Of a stretch of DNA of 57,312 bases, positions 27,082-36,024 are shown in pieces (position 1 is the stretch's first letter; each line of letters starts with the position of its first letter). Source of the stretch: Flavobacterium sp. (GTDB lineage Bacteria; Bacteroidota; Bacteroidia; Flavobacteriales; Flavobacteriaceae); contig JADKBW010000012.1 of assembly GCA_016714905.1 (NCBI GenBank), forward strand, positions 1 to 57,312. Direction: 5' to 3'. A program made the position numbers and the translations under genes. A model generated the notes under the pieces. The model ran no database searches. It worked only from the letters and a program-made list of their open reading frames with translations, and was not told the DNA's origin.

Positions 27082-28017
27082 TTATTCTTTCGGTAGAAAA
27101 ACTTCTGCCATCATGCAGCGTGCGCTTCCGCCGCCACAAGCTTCAATGGTGTCTAGGCTTGAACTTAAGATGGTAACGTGTTCTTCTAGTTGTGCAATTT
27201 GTTTTTTAGTCAAACTTTGATGTGCTGATTTGCTCATCACGAGATATCTTCGGTCGTCCGAACCTTTCACCTCAAGCATGTTGCCTGCAAAATTATTGAC
27301 TTGGTCTTCGGTAATCAGGATTACTTCTTTTTCGTCGCCTCGCAAACTATCCAAAACCATTTTGCGTTCTTTTTTGTCGTCGATGCAATCCGCGCAAATG
27401 ACGGCAAAGGTTTCGCCTAAGCACATCATGACGTTGGTGTGATAGATGAGTTTTCGTTCGCCATTGACGGTTTGAAACGCTTCGAAAATAACGGGAGTAT
27501 ATTCAAAATCTTCGCAGAACTCGATGAACAATTCTTCATCCGCACGTGGCGACAAAGCGCAATAGGCTTTATCATTTTGGCGATCTAAGAGAATACTTCC
27601 TGTGCCTTCTAGAAAATATCCATCTTCTTCGGCTGAAGTATAATCCATGATATTATTGATGACAAAACCTTGGTCTTCCAAAATGTCAAGTACATCTTCA
27701 CGTCTTTCGTGACGGCGGTTTTCGGCAAACATTGGGTATAAAGCTACATCTCCATTTTCGTGAAAGGATATCCAATTGTTTGGAAAAATTGAGTCTGGTG
27801 TGTCAGGCGTTTTGGTGTCTTCCACCACAATTACATCTACACCAACCATGCGTAATTTATTGACAAAAGCGTCAAACTCCTCTTGTGCTTTGGCATTGAC
27901 AGTTTCAGAAGACAAGCCATCCAAAACTTTTTGATAATAGTTATTGACGGCAGTTTGCTCGTTCATTCGAAACGCTACTGGGCGAATCATGAGAATGGAA
28001 TTGGTGGTTTGTTTCAT
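27082..28017 (-). CDS. ctlX: CtlX-like citrulline/guanidino hydrolase
   Basis: A 311-aa protein of the amidinotransferase/arginine-deiminase superfamily (five-bladed beta/alpha propeller). Visible motifs are SILMIRPVAFRMNEQT at the N-terminus, DSIFPNNWISFHENGDVALY near residue 75, EGTGSILLDR with the Asp/Arg ligands, IYHTNVMMCLGETFAVI with the catalytic His, and GGGSARCMMAEVFL with the nucleophilic Cys close to the end. Family members called CtlX are linked to citrulline utilisation. A second superfamily member (28536-29450) lies in the same run of genes. A repeat-flanked four-helix-bundle gene sits between them. Confidence 0.82.
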   Translation of the reverse strand: MKQTTNSILMIRPVAFRMNEQTAVNNYYQKVLDGLSSETVNAKAQEEFDAFVNKLRMVGVDVIVVEDTKTPDTPDSIFPNNWISFHENGDVALYPMFAENRRHERREDVLDILEDQGFVINNIMDYTSAEEDGYFLEGTGSILLDRQNDKAYCALSPRADEELFIEFCEDFEYTPVIFEAFQTVNGERKLIYHTNVMMCLGETFAVICADCIDDKKERKMVLDSLRGDEKEVILITEDQVNNFAGNMLEVKGSDDRRYLVMSKSAHQSLTKKQIAQLEEHVTILSSSLDTIEACGGGSARCMMAEVFLPKE

Positions 28018-28024
28018 GTTATCG

Positions 28025-28087
28025 GTTGTCGGTTATCAGTTGTAGGTTGTAGGTTGTAAGTTGTAGGTTGTAGGTTGTAAGTTGTAA
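28025..28087. repeat. GTTGT-type tandem repeat, left arm of the cassette repeat
   Basis: A G+T-rich tract of repeated GTTGTAGGTTGTAAG units lies between the four-helix-bundle gene and ctlX. Its last 21 bases (28067-28087) are the perfect reverse complement of 28511-28531 on the other side of the four-helix-bundle gene. The first part, GTTGTCGGTTATCAGTTGT (28025-28043), recurs with one mismatch at 39149-39167. Confidence 0.8.
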
Positions 28088-28089
28088 AG

Positions 28090-28458
28090 TTAGGATTTCC
28101 AGTTTTGTTCGACGTATTTAGTAAAATTATAAATTTTGGCACTCAACTCATTGTACTTGTCAATGAATTCTTGTTCATTTTCAATTATGGTTGGATATAA
28201 TGTTGTTATTTTTTGTAAATGGAATACAGCTTCAAGACAACTTGCATAGGAGTACGTTAGAAATTTAATAAAATCTGCTTTATATCGTTTTCTCCCATAA
28301 CCTTCTACTATATTTGTTGGAACAGAATCCGCTGATCTTCGTAGCTGACTCCCAAGTTCATACATTTCGTGTTTTGGTAGTTTTAAAGAGGCAAAGTGTG
28401 CTTTATAAAACAACTCTAGTCCCAAAGTATAAATCTCTAAATCCTTATAACTGCTCAT
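28090..28458 (-). CDS. Four-helix-bundle protein (S23/23S rRNA IVS protein family)
   Basis: A 122-aa, entirely helical protein. MSSYKDLEIYTLGLELFYKA, ELGSQLRRSADSVPTNIVEG and a GRKRYKADFIKFLTYSYASC segment are the signature of the four-helix-bundle family. That family was first seen as the protein encoded by intervening sequences of 23S rRNA. No rRNA is present here. The function is unknown; a nucleic-acid link is suspected from the basic surface of related proteins. The gene lies within a perfect 21-bp inverted repeat that touches its stop codon, which makes a compact cassette of about 465 bp placed inside the ctlX/ddaH gene pair. Confidence 0.88.
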   Translation of the reverse strand: MSSYKDLEIYTLGLELFYKAHFASLKLPKHEMYELGSQLRRSADSVPTNIVEGYGRKRYKADFIKFLTYSYASCLEAVFHLQKITTLYPTIIENEQEFIDKYNELSAKIYNFTKYVEQNWKS

Positions 28459-28510
28459 AACTTACTTTTTTTGGCTTATATTTTATTCACTCTTTGTCAA
28501 AACACACAAC

Positions 28511-28531
28511 TTACAACTTACAACCTACAAC
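28511..28531. repeat. Right arm of the 21-bp inverted repeat
   Basis: TTACAACTTACAACCTACAAC is the exact reverse complement of 28067-28087. It lies 52 bases upstream of the four-helix-bundle start codon and 5 bases after the stop codon of the dimethylargininase-like gene. Together with the left arm it could fold the transcript into a stem that loops out the whole small gene. Confidence 0.85.
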
Positions 28532-28535
28532 AATA

Positions 28536-29450
28536 TTAATCTCTTATCAACGGCAGCGTAGAACAACGCAATAATCCTTCTTGCTTGGCAATTTCTCCAT
28601 AGGAGATTTCTTCGACGGTAAATCCGTTGTCTCGCAGCCACGTATTTAATCTAGTAAAGCTTTTTTCAGAAACCACCACGTCTGGCGCAATGGAAAAGAC
28701 ATTTGAATTCATTTCATACATTTCATCTCTTGTAATGTGAAACAAGTTTTCTTTGCCGAAAAGTTTCACCAAATACATATAATCTGCTTCTTCACGGAAG
28801 CCGCTTTTGTAGATGATTCCTTTATTGATTCCCACTGGCTGAAAGCAACAATCTAAGTGCAAGGCGTTGTCTCTGGCTTCGATTTTTGATTTGACCAAGT
28901 CGAATTCCTTGACGATTTTGTTTGGGAATAATTGTTTGATATAGTTCACGCCCTCCATGTTGGTGCGTGCTGTGATGTAATCTTTGTAGTCACTTCCTTT
29001 ATATGTCCCGATAAAAATGTAGTCATTCCACAAGATGACATCTCCACCTTCTATGTGGACATTCGCGGGCGGACGCACTACTTTTTTAGGATCGATTTGA
29101 TCGATGATGTATTGAATGGCATCTAATTCACGTTCGCGATCCGGAAGTATATTGGCTTTGATAAACGTGTCTTCAATCACGAAACCGATATCACGCGTAA
29201 AAATTTGATTGTAGTTTTCAATCATTTCTGGGCGATAGACTTTGACATCATATTTTTGAAACACTTGATTGAAACCTTCCATTTCGGCAATCATATCTGT
29301 TTCGGTGGGATACGTTCCTGCCAAAATATGTTCTAAAGATTTCGGATCGTAGGCTTCTTCTGCGGTTGGCGTTGGGCCATTACTAAGGGCTGAACCTAGC
29401 ACGACTGCTCTCAGCCGGGAAGATTCATTCGTAACATGAATTGGTAACAT
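28536..29450 (-). CDS. Dimethylarginine dimethylaminohydrolase / arginine-deiminase-like hydrolase
   Basis: A 304-aa amidinotransferase-superfamily enzyme of the intact propeller type. MLPIHVTNESSRLRAVVLGS is the first blade. NQIFTRDIGFVIEDTFI carries the substrate-binding Asp, and NVHIEGGDVILWND the Glu/Asp pair. DNALHLDCCFQPVG holds the catalytic His, and LLRCSTLPLIRD near the C-terminus the nucleophile Cys. Such enzymes cleave guanidino groups (methylarginines or arginine) to citrulline. With the ctlX-like gene it suggests a small citrulline/guanidine salvage unit. A promoter candidate lies 20 bases upstream. The exact substrate is not certain. Confidence 0.83.
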   Translation of the reverse strand: MLPIHVTNESSRLRAVVLGSALSNGPTPTAEEAYDPKSLEHILAGTYPTETDMIAEMEGFNQVFQKYDVKVYRPEMIENYNQIFTRDIGFVIEDTFIKANILPDRERELDAIQYIIDQIDPKKVVRPPANVHIEGGDVILWNDYIFIGTYKGSDYKDYITARTNMEGVNYIKQLFPNKIVKEFDLVKSKIEARDNALHLDCCFQPVGINKGIIYKSGFREEADYMYLVKLFGKENLFHITRDEMYEMNSNVFSIAPDVVVSEKSFTRLNTWLRDNGFTVEEISYGEIAKQEGLLRCSTLPLIRD

Positions 29451-29470
29451 ACATTTGCTTTGATTGGAAA

Positions 29471-29501
29471 CAAAGATATAGAAAGCGGGTTGATTAATAA
29501 A
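29471..29501 (-). promoter_or_regulatory. Promoter candidate for the dimethylargininase-like gene
   Basis: On the minus strand, TATCTTTG (29471-29478) matches TAnnTTTG. A TTTA sits 19 bases upstream in place of TTTG. The ATG of the gene follows at 29450, giving a short leader of about 15 nt. Confidence 0.6.
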
Positions 29502-29539
29502 GTATTCTAAAAATAATCAACTCAAAATAACAATTCTAT

Positions 29540-29562
29540 AAAAAAGCCTCCTTGAAGGAGGC
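29540..29562 (-). terminator. Rho-independent terminator after gltA
   Basis: GCCTCC-TTGAA-GGAGGC (29546-29562) forms a GC-rich stem. On the minus strand it is followed directly by a run of six T (29540-29545). It lies 22 bases after the citrate synthase stop codon. Confidence 0.9.
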
Positions 29563-29584
29563 GTATTTAGGATTCCACATGGAA

Positions 29585-30868
29585 TTATCTTTTATCCATC
29601 GGCTTAAAATCCCTTAACGGATGCCCCACATATATTTGACGTGGTCGTCCGATTGGTTCTTTGTTGATGCGCATCTCTTTCCATTGTGCAATCCAACCTG
29701 GTAATCTTCCAATGGCGAACATTACGGTAAACATATCTGTCGGAATTCCAAGTGCTCTGTAAATGATTCCAGAATAGAAATCGACGTTTGGATATAACTT
29801 ACGAGAAACAAAATACTCATCTACTAAGGCTGCAGCTTCTAACTTTTTAGCAATATCAAGAATCGGATCGTCGACACCTAAAGTATTCAATACTTCATCA
29901 GCGGCTTTTTTGATAATACGCGCTCTTGGGTCGAAGTTTTTATAGACTCTATGTCCAAATCCCATCAATCGGAATGGATCTTCTTTGTCTTTGGCTTTTG
30001 CCATATATTTGTCGGCATCACCCCCATTTTTGTGGATTTCTTCCAACATTTCCAACACCGCTTGATTCGCTCCACCGTGCAATGGTCCCCAAAGTGCAGC
30101 AACCCCAGCAGAAATGGAAGCAAACAAACCTGCATGTGAAGAGCCTACAATTCGTACCGTAAAAATCGAACAGTTTTGCTCGTGATCTGCGTGCAAAATA
30201 AACAATTTGTCTAATGCGTCTATGACTGTTTTATTCGCAGTATATGGCCCAGTTGGCAATTCAAACATCAAGTGCATGAAGTTTTCTACATAACCTTTTG
30301 TATTGTCGTAATAATTCAAAGGATAACCCATCATCTTTCTGTACGTCCAAGTGGCAATAACTAGGAATTTACCCATGGTTTTGCAAACCGCTTCGTACAT
30401 TTCCTTTTCATTATCCACATTCACCACTTTTGGGTTGAAAGCGGTTAATGCGCTTGTCAAAGAAGACAAAACACCCATTGGATGCGCTGTTTTTGGAAAT
30501 CCATCGATGATGTTTTTCATTTCCTCATTGACCAAAGTATATTTGCGAATATCCGTTTCAAATTGCGCCAATTGTTGTTTGGTAGGTAATTCACCAAAAA
30601 TAACCAAATAGGCGACTTCAAGGAAATCAGCTTTGTCGGCCAAGTCTTCGATAGCATAACCACGGTAGCGAAGAATTCCCTCTTCACCATCAAGAAATGT
30701 AATCTCACTGGTACAAGAACCGGAATTTTTATAACCAGGATCCATCGTAATGGCTCCCGATAAATCTCGTAATTTATTGATATCGATTCCTACTTCGTTT
30801 TCACTTCCTACGATTACAGGAAACTCATACTTCTTTCCGTCTAGTTCTAAAATGGCTGTCTTTGACAT
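29585..30868 (-). CDS. gltA: Citrate synthase
   Basis: A 427-aa type II (hexameric) citrate synthase of normal length. The first 60 residues include the family-typical N-terminal beta domain, with ITMDPGYKNSGSCTSEITFL. The large domain has ILHADHEQNCSIFTVRIVGS and ALWGPLHGGANQAVLEML, holding the two catalytic histidines. GFGHRVYKNFDPRA carries the citrate-binding Arg and His, and an Asp nearby completes the site. It condenses acetyl-CoA with oxaloacetate. A single-gene transcription unit is likely: a promoter candidate is at 30908-30915 and a strong terminator at 29540-29562. Confidence 0.97.
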   Translation of the reverse strand: MSKTAILELDGKKYEFPVIVGSENEVGIDINKLRDLSGAITMDPGYKNSGSCTSEITFLDGEEGILRYRGYAIEDLADKADFLEVAYLVIFGELPTKQQLAQFETDIRKYTLVNEEMKNIIDGFPKTAHPMGVLSSLTSALTAFNPKVVNVDNEKEMYEAVCKTMGKFLVIATWTYRKMMGYPLNYYDNTKGYVENFMHLMFELPTGPYTANKTVIDALDKLFILHADHEQNCSIFTVRIVGSSHAGLFASISAGVAALWGPLHGGANQAVLEMLEEIHKNGGDADKYMAKAKDKEDPFRLMGFGHRVYKNFDPRARIIKKAADEVLNTLGVDDPILDIAKKLEAAALVDEYFVSRKLYPNVDFYSGIIYRALGIPTDMFTVMFAIGRLPGWIAQWKEMRINKEPIGRPRQIYVGHPLRDFKPMDKR

Positions 30869-30907
30869 AATATTAAAGGGAATTTTTTCTTAAAAATAAT
30901 AATTTAA

Positions 30908-30915
30908 CAAAACTA
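30908..30915 (-). promoter_or_regulatory. -7 promoter element for gltA
   Basis: TAGTTTTG on the minus strand matches TAnnTTTG. It lies about 40 bases before the gltA ATG (30868). A T-rich stretch about 17-20 bases further upstream could serve as -33, but no exact TTTG is present. Confidence 0.5.
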
Positions 30916-30976
30916 GGGAAATCGAAGTGAATTAAAAAATGAATTTTACAATGAAATTGTTAATAATTTTATAAAT

Positions 30977-31014
30977 AAAAAACCCTTTCAAAAGTGAAAC
31001 TCAGAAAGGGTTTT
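30977..31014 (-). terminator. Terminator after the LRR gene cluster
   Basis: AAAACCCTTTC (30979-30989) pairs with GAAAGGGTTTT (31004-31014). On the minus strand the stem is followed by a T-rich run. It lies 20 bases after the stop of the first LRR gene and probably ends the transcript that starts at the sensor kinase gene. Confidence 0.85.
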
Positions 31015-31033
31015 TATAAATATTTCAAACGAT

Positions 31034-33700
31034 TTACTCCTTGACTATTTTCTCTATAGCAGTTCCTTTTTCCGTTGAAACTTTCAAAAAGTAGATTCCT
31101 TTTGCTTTTCCTGTTAAATCTATGGTTGCTTGTTTTTCGTTTGCTGCTTGTATTTGAAGTACTCTTCCTTGCATATCAAGCAATTGTACAACTTCTACCT
31201 TTTCAGTGCTGGTGATATTTACTTTAGAACTAGTTGGATTTGGATACAAAGAAAACAACTCGTTATTCTCGAAACCTACACTGGATAATGATTGAAAAGT
31301 AGTGTTTGCAACTCCTGTATTTAAAGGCGCATTAAAATCGAAGAAAATATTGGCTTCATTAGAAACTATATCCGACGGCACAAGTGATTCGTTGGTTCTT
31401 AATTTTAATAGTATGCTCCCATGACCACCGATTTCTAAGTTGATATTTTGAAAAATAAACTCCACTACATTCCCAATAATTCTGGTTTCAACTGTGTTAG
31501 TAGCATTCAGCAGCTGTAATGTATTGATATCAAAATTCGCCGGATCAACATCAAAACGGATGACGATGTTTTGGGCTGATAGTGTCCCAACGTTTTCGAA
31601 ATTAATCATATAATGAAGATATTCACCAATATAGCTCGGGTCAACCACGTCGCCTTCTAAACAATAAATATCATTTACAATTTCAGCATCTACGATAGTT
31701 TGCGTAAACTGAAACTCATTATCGGTTGGTGTTTCGTCACCAACTATCGGCAGTATTGTCGCGGTGAATCCTAATTGATCGCCGATATTCGCAGGTGGTG
31801 TATCTGTCGTATTATTGACTGTGAATGCTAATCCAATGCTTCTGCTCTCAAATGGTTGCAGATTGACATAATTCCAACCAAGCAACCCAAACCCACTGGT
31901 GTCTGGAGCAAGAGTGCCTCCAGAAAAATTCATCAAATCGTCATTAAAACTCAAGCTAACGGAACCCGATAGTGTTTGATTCCCATTATTTGTGAAAACC
32001 AAAAAATAAGAAGCATCAAATCCGGGGCGCGCATACAAGAAAGGGGCAACAACAATGGAAACATCAGGACGTATTCCGTTTGCCGTTAAGCAAAAATCTT
32101 GAACCGTAGTATTGTTATTATCGTCTGCAAAATTGATGACTGCAGTTGCCGGATCAAAATTAAACCACTCTGGATTCTGTATTGATGGAGTTATAGTAAA
32201 ATCGCCTTCTTGAGTAACAAATTGATAAACTCCGGTGCTATTAATAAAGGTAGCTCCTTGGTTTGTCCCGTCATTAATATTTACTCTCAAATTAGGCAAT
32301 ACTTCATCCGAGGCATCGCATCCGTCTGCGTTATTATCAAACTTAATTGTCCCCGAAATTGTATTGAAATTTCCGGTCGGAGAAAAAATACAATAGGAAT
32401 TTACGACAACGTTTGTCGCGCCTGAAGTGCTGTCAACTTGGCTTTGCATATACAGTATTCCTTCCTCATTTACGCACACATAGCGTAAATTCGGACAATT
32501 AGCAATACCTATGTAAGCAGGAACAGATGGTGGAACAAGCAGTCCATTATTATAGAATAAGGTTTCTAGATTATTATTTGTCGACATGTCAACATAAAAT
32601 AAAGTAGTATTATTATTCAAATCAAGCGTCGTAAACAAATTGCCTTCACAAAAAAGTTCAAAAAGATTGGTATTGTTAGTTACATTTAAGCTAGTCAATA
32701 AATTATTACTTACCTGTAAGGAATGTAATCCCAATTGATTTGAAAAATCCAGACTCGCTATTTGATTGCTTCGGCATTCAAGCGTATAAAGGCTTGATGT
32801 TGCGCTCAAATCTAAATTGGAGATGTTGTTGAAAGAACAGTTTAAAACAGATAAATTGGTTAAAGCACTAATATCTAATGAAGTAAGGTTATTACTTTCG
32901 CAAATTAGTGATTGAAGGTTCACCAAGTTTGACACGTTCAAGCTCGTTAAACCGTTTCCTCCGTAATATAAATATTCTAAACCAGATAAGTTCGAAAAAT
33001 CTATCGAAGGAATGCTATTCTGTCCACAGTCGAGATACTTTAGATTATTGCTGCTCGATAAATCTAATGAAGTTAAAATGTTGCTATTGACTCTCAATTC
33101 TTCTAAACTTGTTGCATTCGTAACATTTATAGCACTCAACTGATTGCCTTCCAAATTGACCTTTTTTAAATTTACTAGTCCAGTGAGATCGATGGCAGTT
33201 AGATTATTCCCGCCAAAATTCAAGTTGATCAAATTGACAAAACCTGTCAAATTAATACTCGACACCTCATTATTGAACAAATCTATCTCGGTAAGTGCTG
33301 TCAAACCTGAAATATTTAGTGAATTAATCTGATTTTGACTTGCCAATAGTTTCTCAAGTAAGGTTAAAGACGACACGTCCAAACTTGTGAGCAAATTGCC
33401 GCCACAATTGAGCACTTTCAAATTTGTAAAACTCTGAATTCCTGTCAAATCTGCGATATCAAAAGGAACAAAGAAAATATCTGGACTAACATCCAGTGAG
33501 TCTATAGCTTGGGCTTCTTGTTCTTGAATTTCGCCATCCTCATTGGTATCAATCTTTACCGCAACACCGTTACTGTATGCAATTTCATTAGTGATGTCAG
33601 CCGATAATAATGCGTTTTTAAAATTCGTGTCTGGAATATTGACGTTCTGTGCCTTGGTAATTCCTGTACACAACAACAGTAGTAATACAATCTTTTTCAT
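31034..33700 (-). CDS. Secreted leucine-rich-repeat protein with T9SS sorting domain (LRR1)
   Basis: An 888-aa surface protein. The signal peptide MKKIVLLLLLCTGITKAQ is followed by a short calcium-loop-like stretch (KIDTNEDGEIQEQEA, EF-hand-like). About 14-15 LRR units of roughly 21 residues follow (pattern LTSLDxSxLxxLxxLxCxxNx, residues 75-410), then a carboxypeptidase-regulatory-like segment (TISGTIKFDNNADGCD) and two beta-sandwich domains. The conserved C-terminal domain contains YLHYMINFENVGTLSAQNI. The tail SLYPNPTSSKVNITSTEK to KIVKE is a type A T9SS sorting domain. It is probably exported across the outer membrane and attached to the surface or released; binding to protein or glycan ligands is expected. 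It is the last of three LRR genes behind the LytTR gene. Confidence 0.9.
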   Translation of the reverse strand: MKKIVLLLLLCTGITKAQNVNIPDTNFKNALLSADITNEIAYSNGVAVKIDTNEDGEIQEQEAQAIDSLDVSPDIFFVPFDIADLTGIQSFTNLKVLNCGGNLLTSLDVSSLTLLEKLLASQNQINSLNISGLTALTEIDLFNNEVSSINLTGFVNLINLNFGGNNLTAIDLTGLVNLKKVNLEGNQLSAINVTNATSLEELRVNSNILTSLDLSSSNNLKYLDCGQNSIPSIDFSNLSGLEYLYYGGNGLTSLNVSNLVNLQSLICESNNLTSLDISALTNLSVLNCSFNNISNLDLSATSSLYTLECRSNQIASLDFSNQLGLHSLQVSNNLLTSLNVTNNTNLFELFCEGNLFTTLDLNNNTTLFYVDMSTNNNLETLFYNNGLLVPPSVPAYIGIANCPNLRYVCVNEEGILYMQSQVDSTSGATNVVVNSYCIFSPTGNFNTISGTIKFDNNADGCDASDEVLPNLRVNINDGTNQGATFINSTGVYQFVTQEGDFTITPSIQNPEWFNFDPATAVINFADDNNNTTVQDFCLTANGIRPDVSIVVAPFLYARPGFDASYFLVFTNNGNQTLSGSVSLSFNDDLMNFSGGTLAPDTSGFGLLGWNYVNLQPFESRSIGLAFTVNNTTDTPPANIGDQLGFTATILPIVGDETPTDNEFQFTQTIVDAEIVNDIYCLEGDVVDPSYIGEYLHYMINFENVGTLSAQNIVIRFDVDPANFDINTLQLLNATNTVETRIIGNVVEFIFQNINLEIGGHGSILLKLRTNESLVPSDIVSNEANIFFDFNAPLNTGVANTTFQSLSSVGFENNELFSLYPNPTSSKVNITSTEKVEVVQLLDMQGRVLQIQAANEKQATIDLTGKAKGIYFLKVSTEKGTAIEKIVKE

Positions 33701-33755
33701 CTTTTTTAGCTTTTTTTGTTTGACTTTTTTAATGAATATCCGTGCACAGATATTT

Positions 33756-35957
33756 TTATTCTTTAATTAGTTTCTGAACTTGAGCTCCTTTTTCAGTAGT
33801 AATTTTTATAAAATAAATTCCTTTTGAATAGCTTGATAATTCTATTTTCGATTCTAAATCATCCATCAAACGAGTCAAGATAATTCTTCCTTGCGCATCG
33901 TATAATTGTATCGATTTTATATTGTTATCCGCCGTAATGGTAACTTCATTGACCGCTGGATTCGGATAACCTGAGACAGAATCATCGACTTCAAAAACGC
34001 TATTCGATAAAGTTTGAAACACCGTATTCGCCAAACCAGTATCAATCGGGAAGTTATAATCAAAGAAAATATCGCCACGATTCGTTACGGCATCACCTGT
34101 AACCAAAGTGTTTTGGGTTTTTATTTTTAATAGAATATGCCCGTGACCACCTATGGGCAACTGGATGTTTTCGTAAATAAATTCGACTTTGTTTCCAGTA
34201 ATGCGAGCATCAACAGGAAAATTAGTGTTCATCAACTGTAGTGAACCAATATCAAACTTCGCAGCATCGATTTCTGTTTTGACTACCACATTCTCCGCAG
34301 GAAAAGTTCCGGTGTTTTCAAAGTTGATGGCGTAATGAAGGTAATTTCCGATTTCTGTTGGTGGCACGACATCGCCTTCTAAACAGGTGATATCATTCGG
34401 ATCGTAAGAACCTACTACGGTTTGAGTATACGAAAAAGTATTGTCAAGCGGGTTTTCATCTGCTACAACAGGAGAAATTGAAACTTCAAAATTCAATACA
34501 TCACCAATATTTACCGCAGGTGTTTCGGTCGGACTATTGACATTCAAAATCACGGTGATGGTTCGAGATTCAAAAGGCAATAAGTTATTATAATTCCAGG
34601 AAAGTGAATTGACTGCCAGATTATCCACCAATGGATTTGCCGAAACAAAGTCTGTTCTTGAATCATCAAAAGTTAGATTAACAGTTCCTGAAACCGTTTG
34701 ATTGCCTTTATTTCGATAGGTAATTTGATAGGTTGCATCAAAACCTGGGCGTGCAAAAAAGACTGGAGAAATCACCACTTCTATATCAGGATGTATACCG
34801 TTGGGAGTAAGACAAAAATCTTGCGTGGCTGTATTGTTATTGTTGTCCAAAAACGGAATCGTAACCGTTGTTGGGGAAACGTTGAACCAAGCCAGATTTT
34901 CGATGGATGGCGTAATATTGAAACTTCCCGATTGGGTATAAAATGTATAATTTCCGGCGTTGCTCGTGAAGCTTGCTCCGCTAGTCGCACCATCATCGAT
35001 AGAAACGCGGAAACCAGAAAAATGGCATCAGTTGCATCGCAGCCGTTATTGTCGGCATCGTATTTTATATTTCCCGTAATCGTGTTATAGTTGCCACCGG
35101 GTGCAAACGAGCAGGCTACGTATTGACAACAACAGCGGCTAGACTCTATTACACTTAATAGCCACTTCATCTTCATCCGCACAGATAAATTCCCAAGTGT
35201 TAATATCATTGAGCGCATCATATAAAATCGTACCGTCGGTTATACCGTTTTTCATATTAATTGTACGAAGCGGGTTTCCGGTAAGTAAGATCAAGTGACT
35301 TAAAAGATCATCGACCGTTAAATAAACATTGGACAGATCGAGATCTTGAAATTGATTGTTGCTTATATTGAAATAGGAAATATACGTAAGATAATCAAAA
35401 GTCAGATTGGTAAGCAAATTATCATTTACAAGACAGGACGGAAAATCACTAATTCCAGAAAAATCTAATGATGTCAATTGATTGAAACTACAATCCAAAC
35501 CTTTTAAGACAGTGCATTTTGTACATTCAAACTGGTCAATAAATTATGTGAACAATCAACATTGTTTAAAAAAGTCAAACCAGTAAAACAAGGCCAATTG
35601 CGTTAGTTGATTGTAACTGCAATATAAACTGGTCAAATTATTGTTAGCACTAAAATCAACAGTGGCCATTGCGTTGTTACTACAATCCAGAAGTCTTAAA
35701 GCCAAGAAACTAGAAATCCCAGTCAAATCAGTAATGCCCGCCGAGGAAATATTTAACCTTGTTACGGTCATCGCTTCTGAATTCTGAATTTCTCCATCGT
35801 TATTCGAATCAATCTTTATATAATTGCCCAGCAAACCCTCAGCAATTGTATTTGTAGTATCAGCCGCAAGCAATTTTGCTTTAAAATTCACATCCGGAAT
35901 AGTCACAATCTGCGCTTTTACGATGCCAGTAAAAAGCAACAACAGTAGAAAATACAT
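33756..35957 (-). CDS. Secreted LRR protein with T9SS sorting domain (LRR2, several frameshifts)
   Basis: Same architecture as LRR1, about 735 aa if corrected. The N-terminal piece begins MYFLLLLLFTGIVKAQ; an ATG at 35964 plus one missing A would give the usual MKK-type start. KIDSNNDGEIQNSEAM follows, then only about 8 LRR units (for example LTSLYCSYNQLTQLAL). Frame changes near 35580, 35510, 35140 and 35020 interrupt the reading. The part from 34850 down is intact, with DPNDITCLEGDVVPPTEIGN and the T9SS tail (SGYPNPAVNEVTITADNNI, ending KLIKE). Its C-terminal 350 residues are nearly identical to those of LRR3. The several indels could mean a real pseudogene, but their style matches the sequencing-like errors elsewhere. 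Confidence 0.8.
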
Positions 35958-36024
35958 TTTTCATTAGGCTTGAGTTTGTGTTATGTTTTGTTTTCATGAA
36001 GAAGTTTTATAGAGATGCTGTTTA

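Noticed and set aside
28025..28087. Repeat tract considered as a CRISPR array
   Set aside because: Units are only about 7-15 bases long, follow each other without unique spacers, and no cas genes are in the window.
28090..28458. Four-helix-bundle gene considered as part of a 23S rRNA intervening sequence
   Set aside because: No rRNA sequence flanks it; the neighbours are protein-coding genes. Only the family and layout resemble an IVS.
32560..33420. Regular spacing of similar DNA stretches in the LRR genes considered as a repeat array
   Set aside because: The period (about 63-69 bases) equals the 21-23 residue leucine-rich repeat; it is a consequence of the protein repeat.
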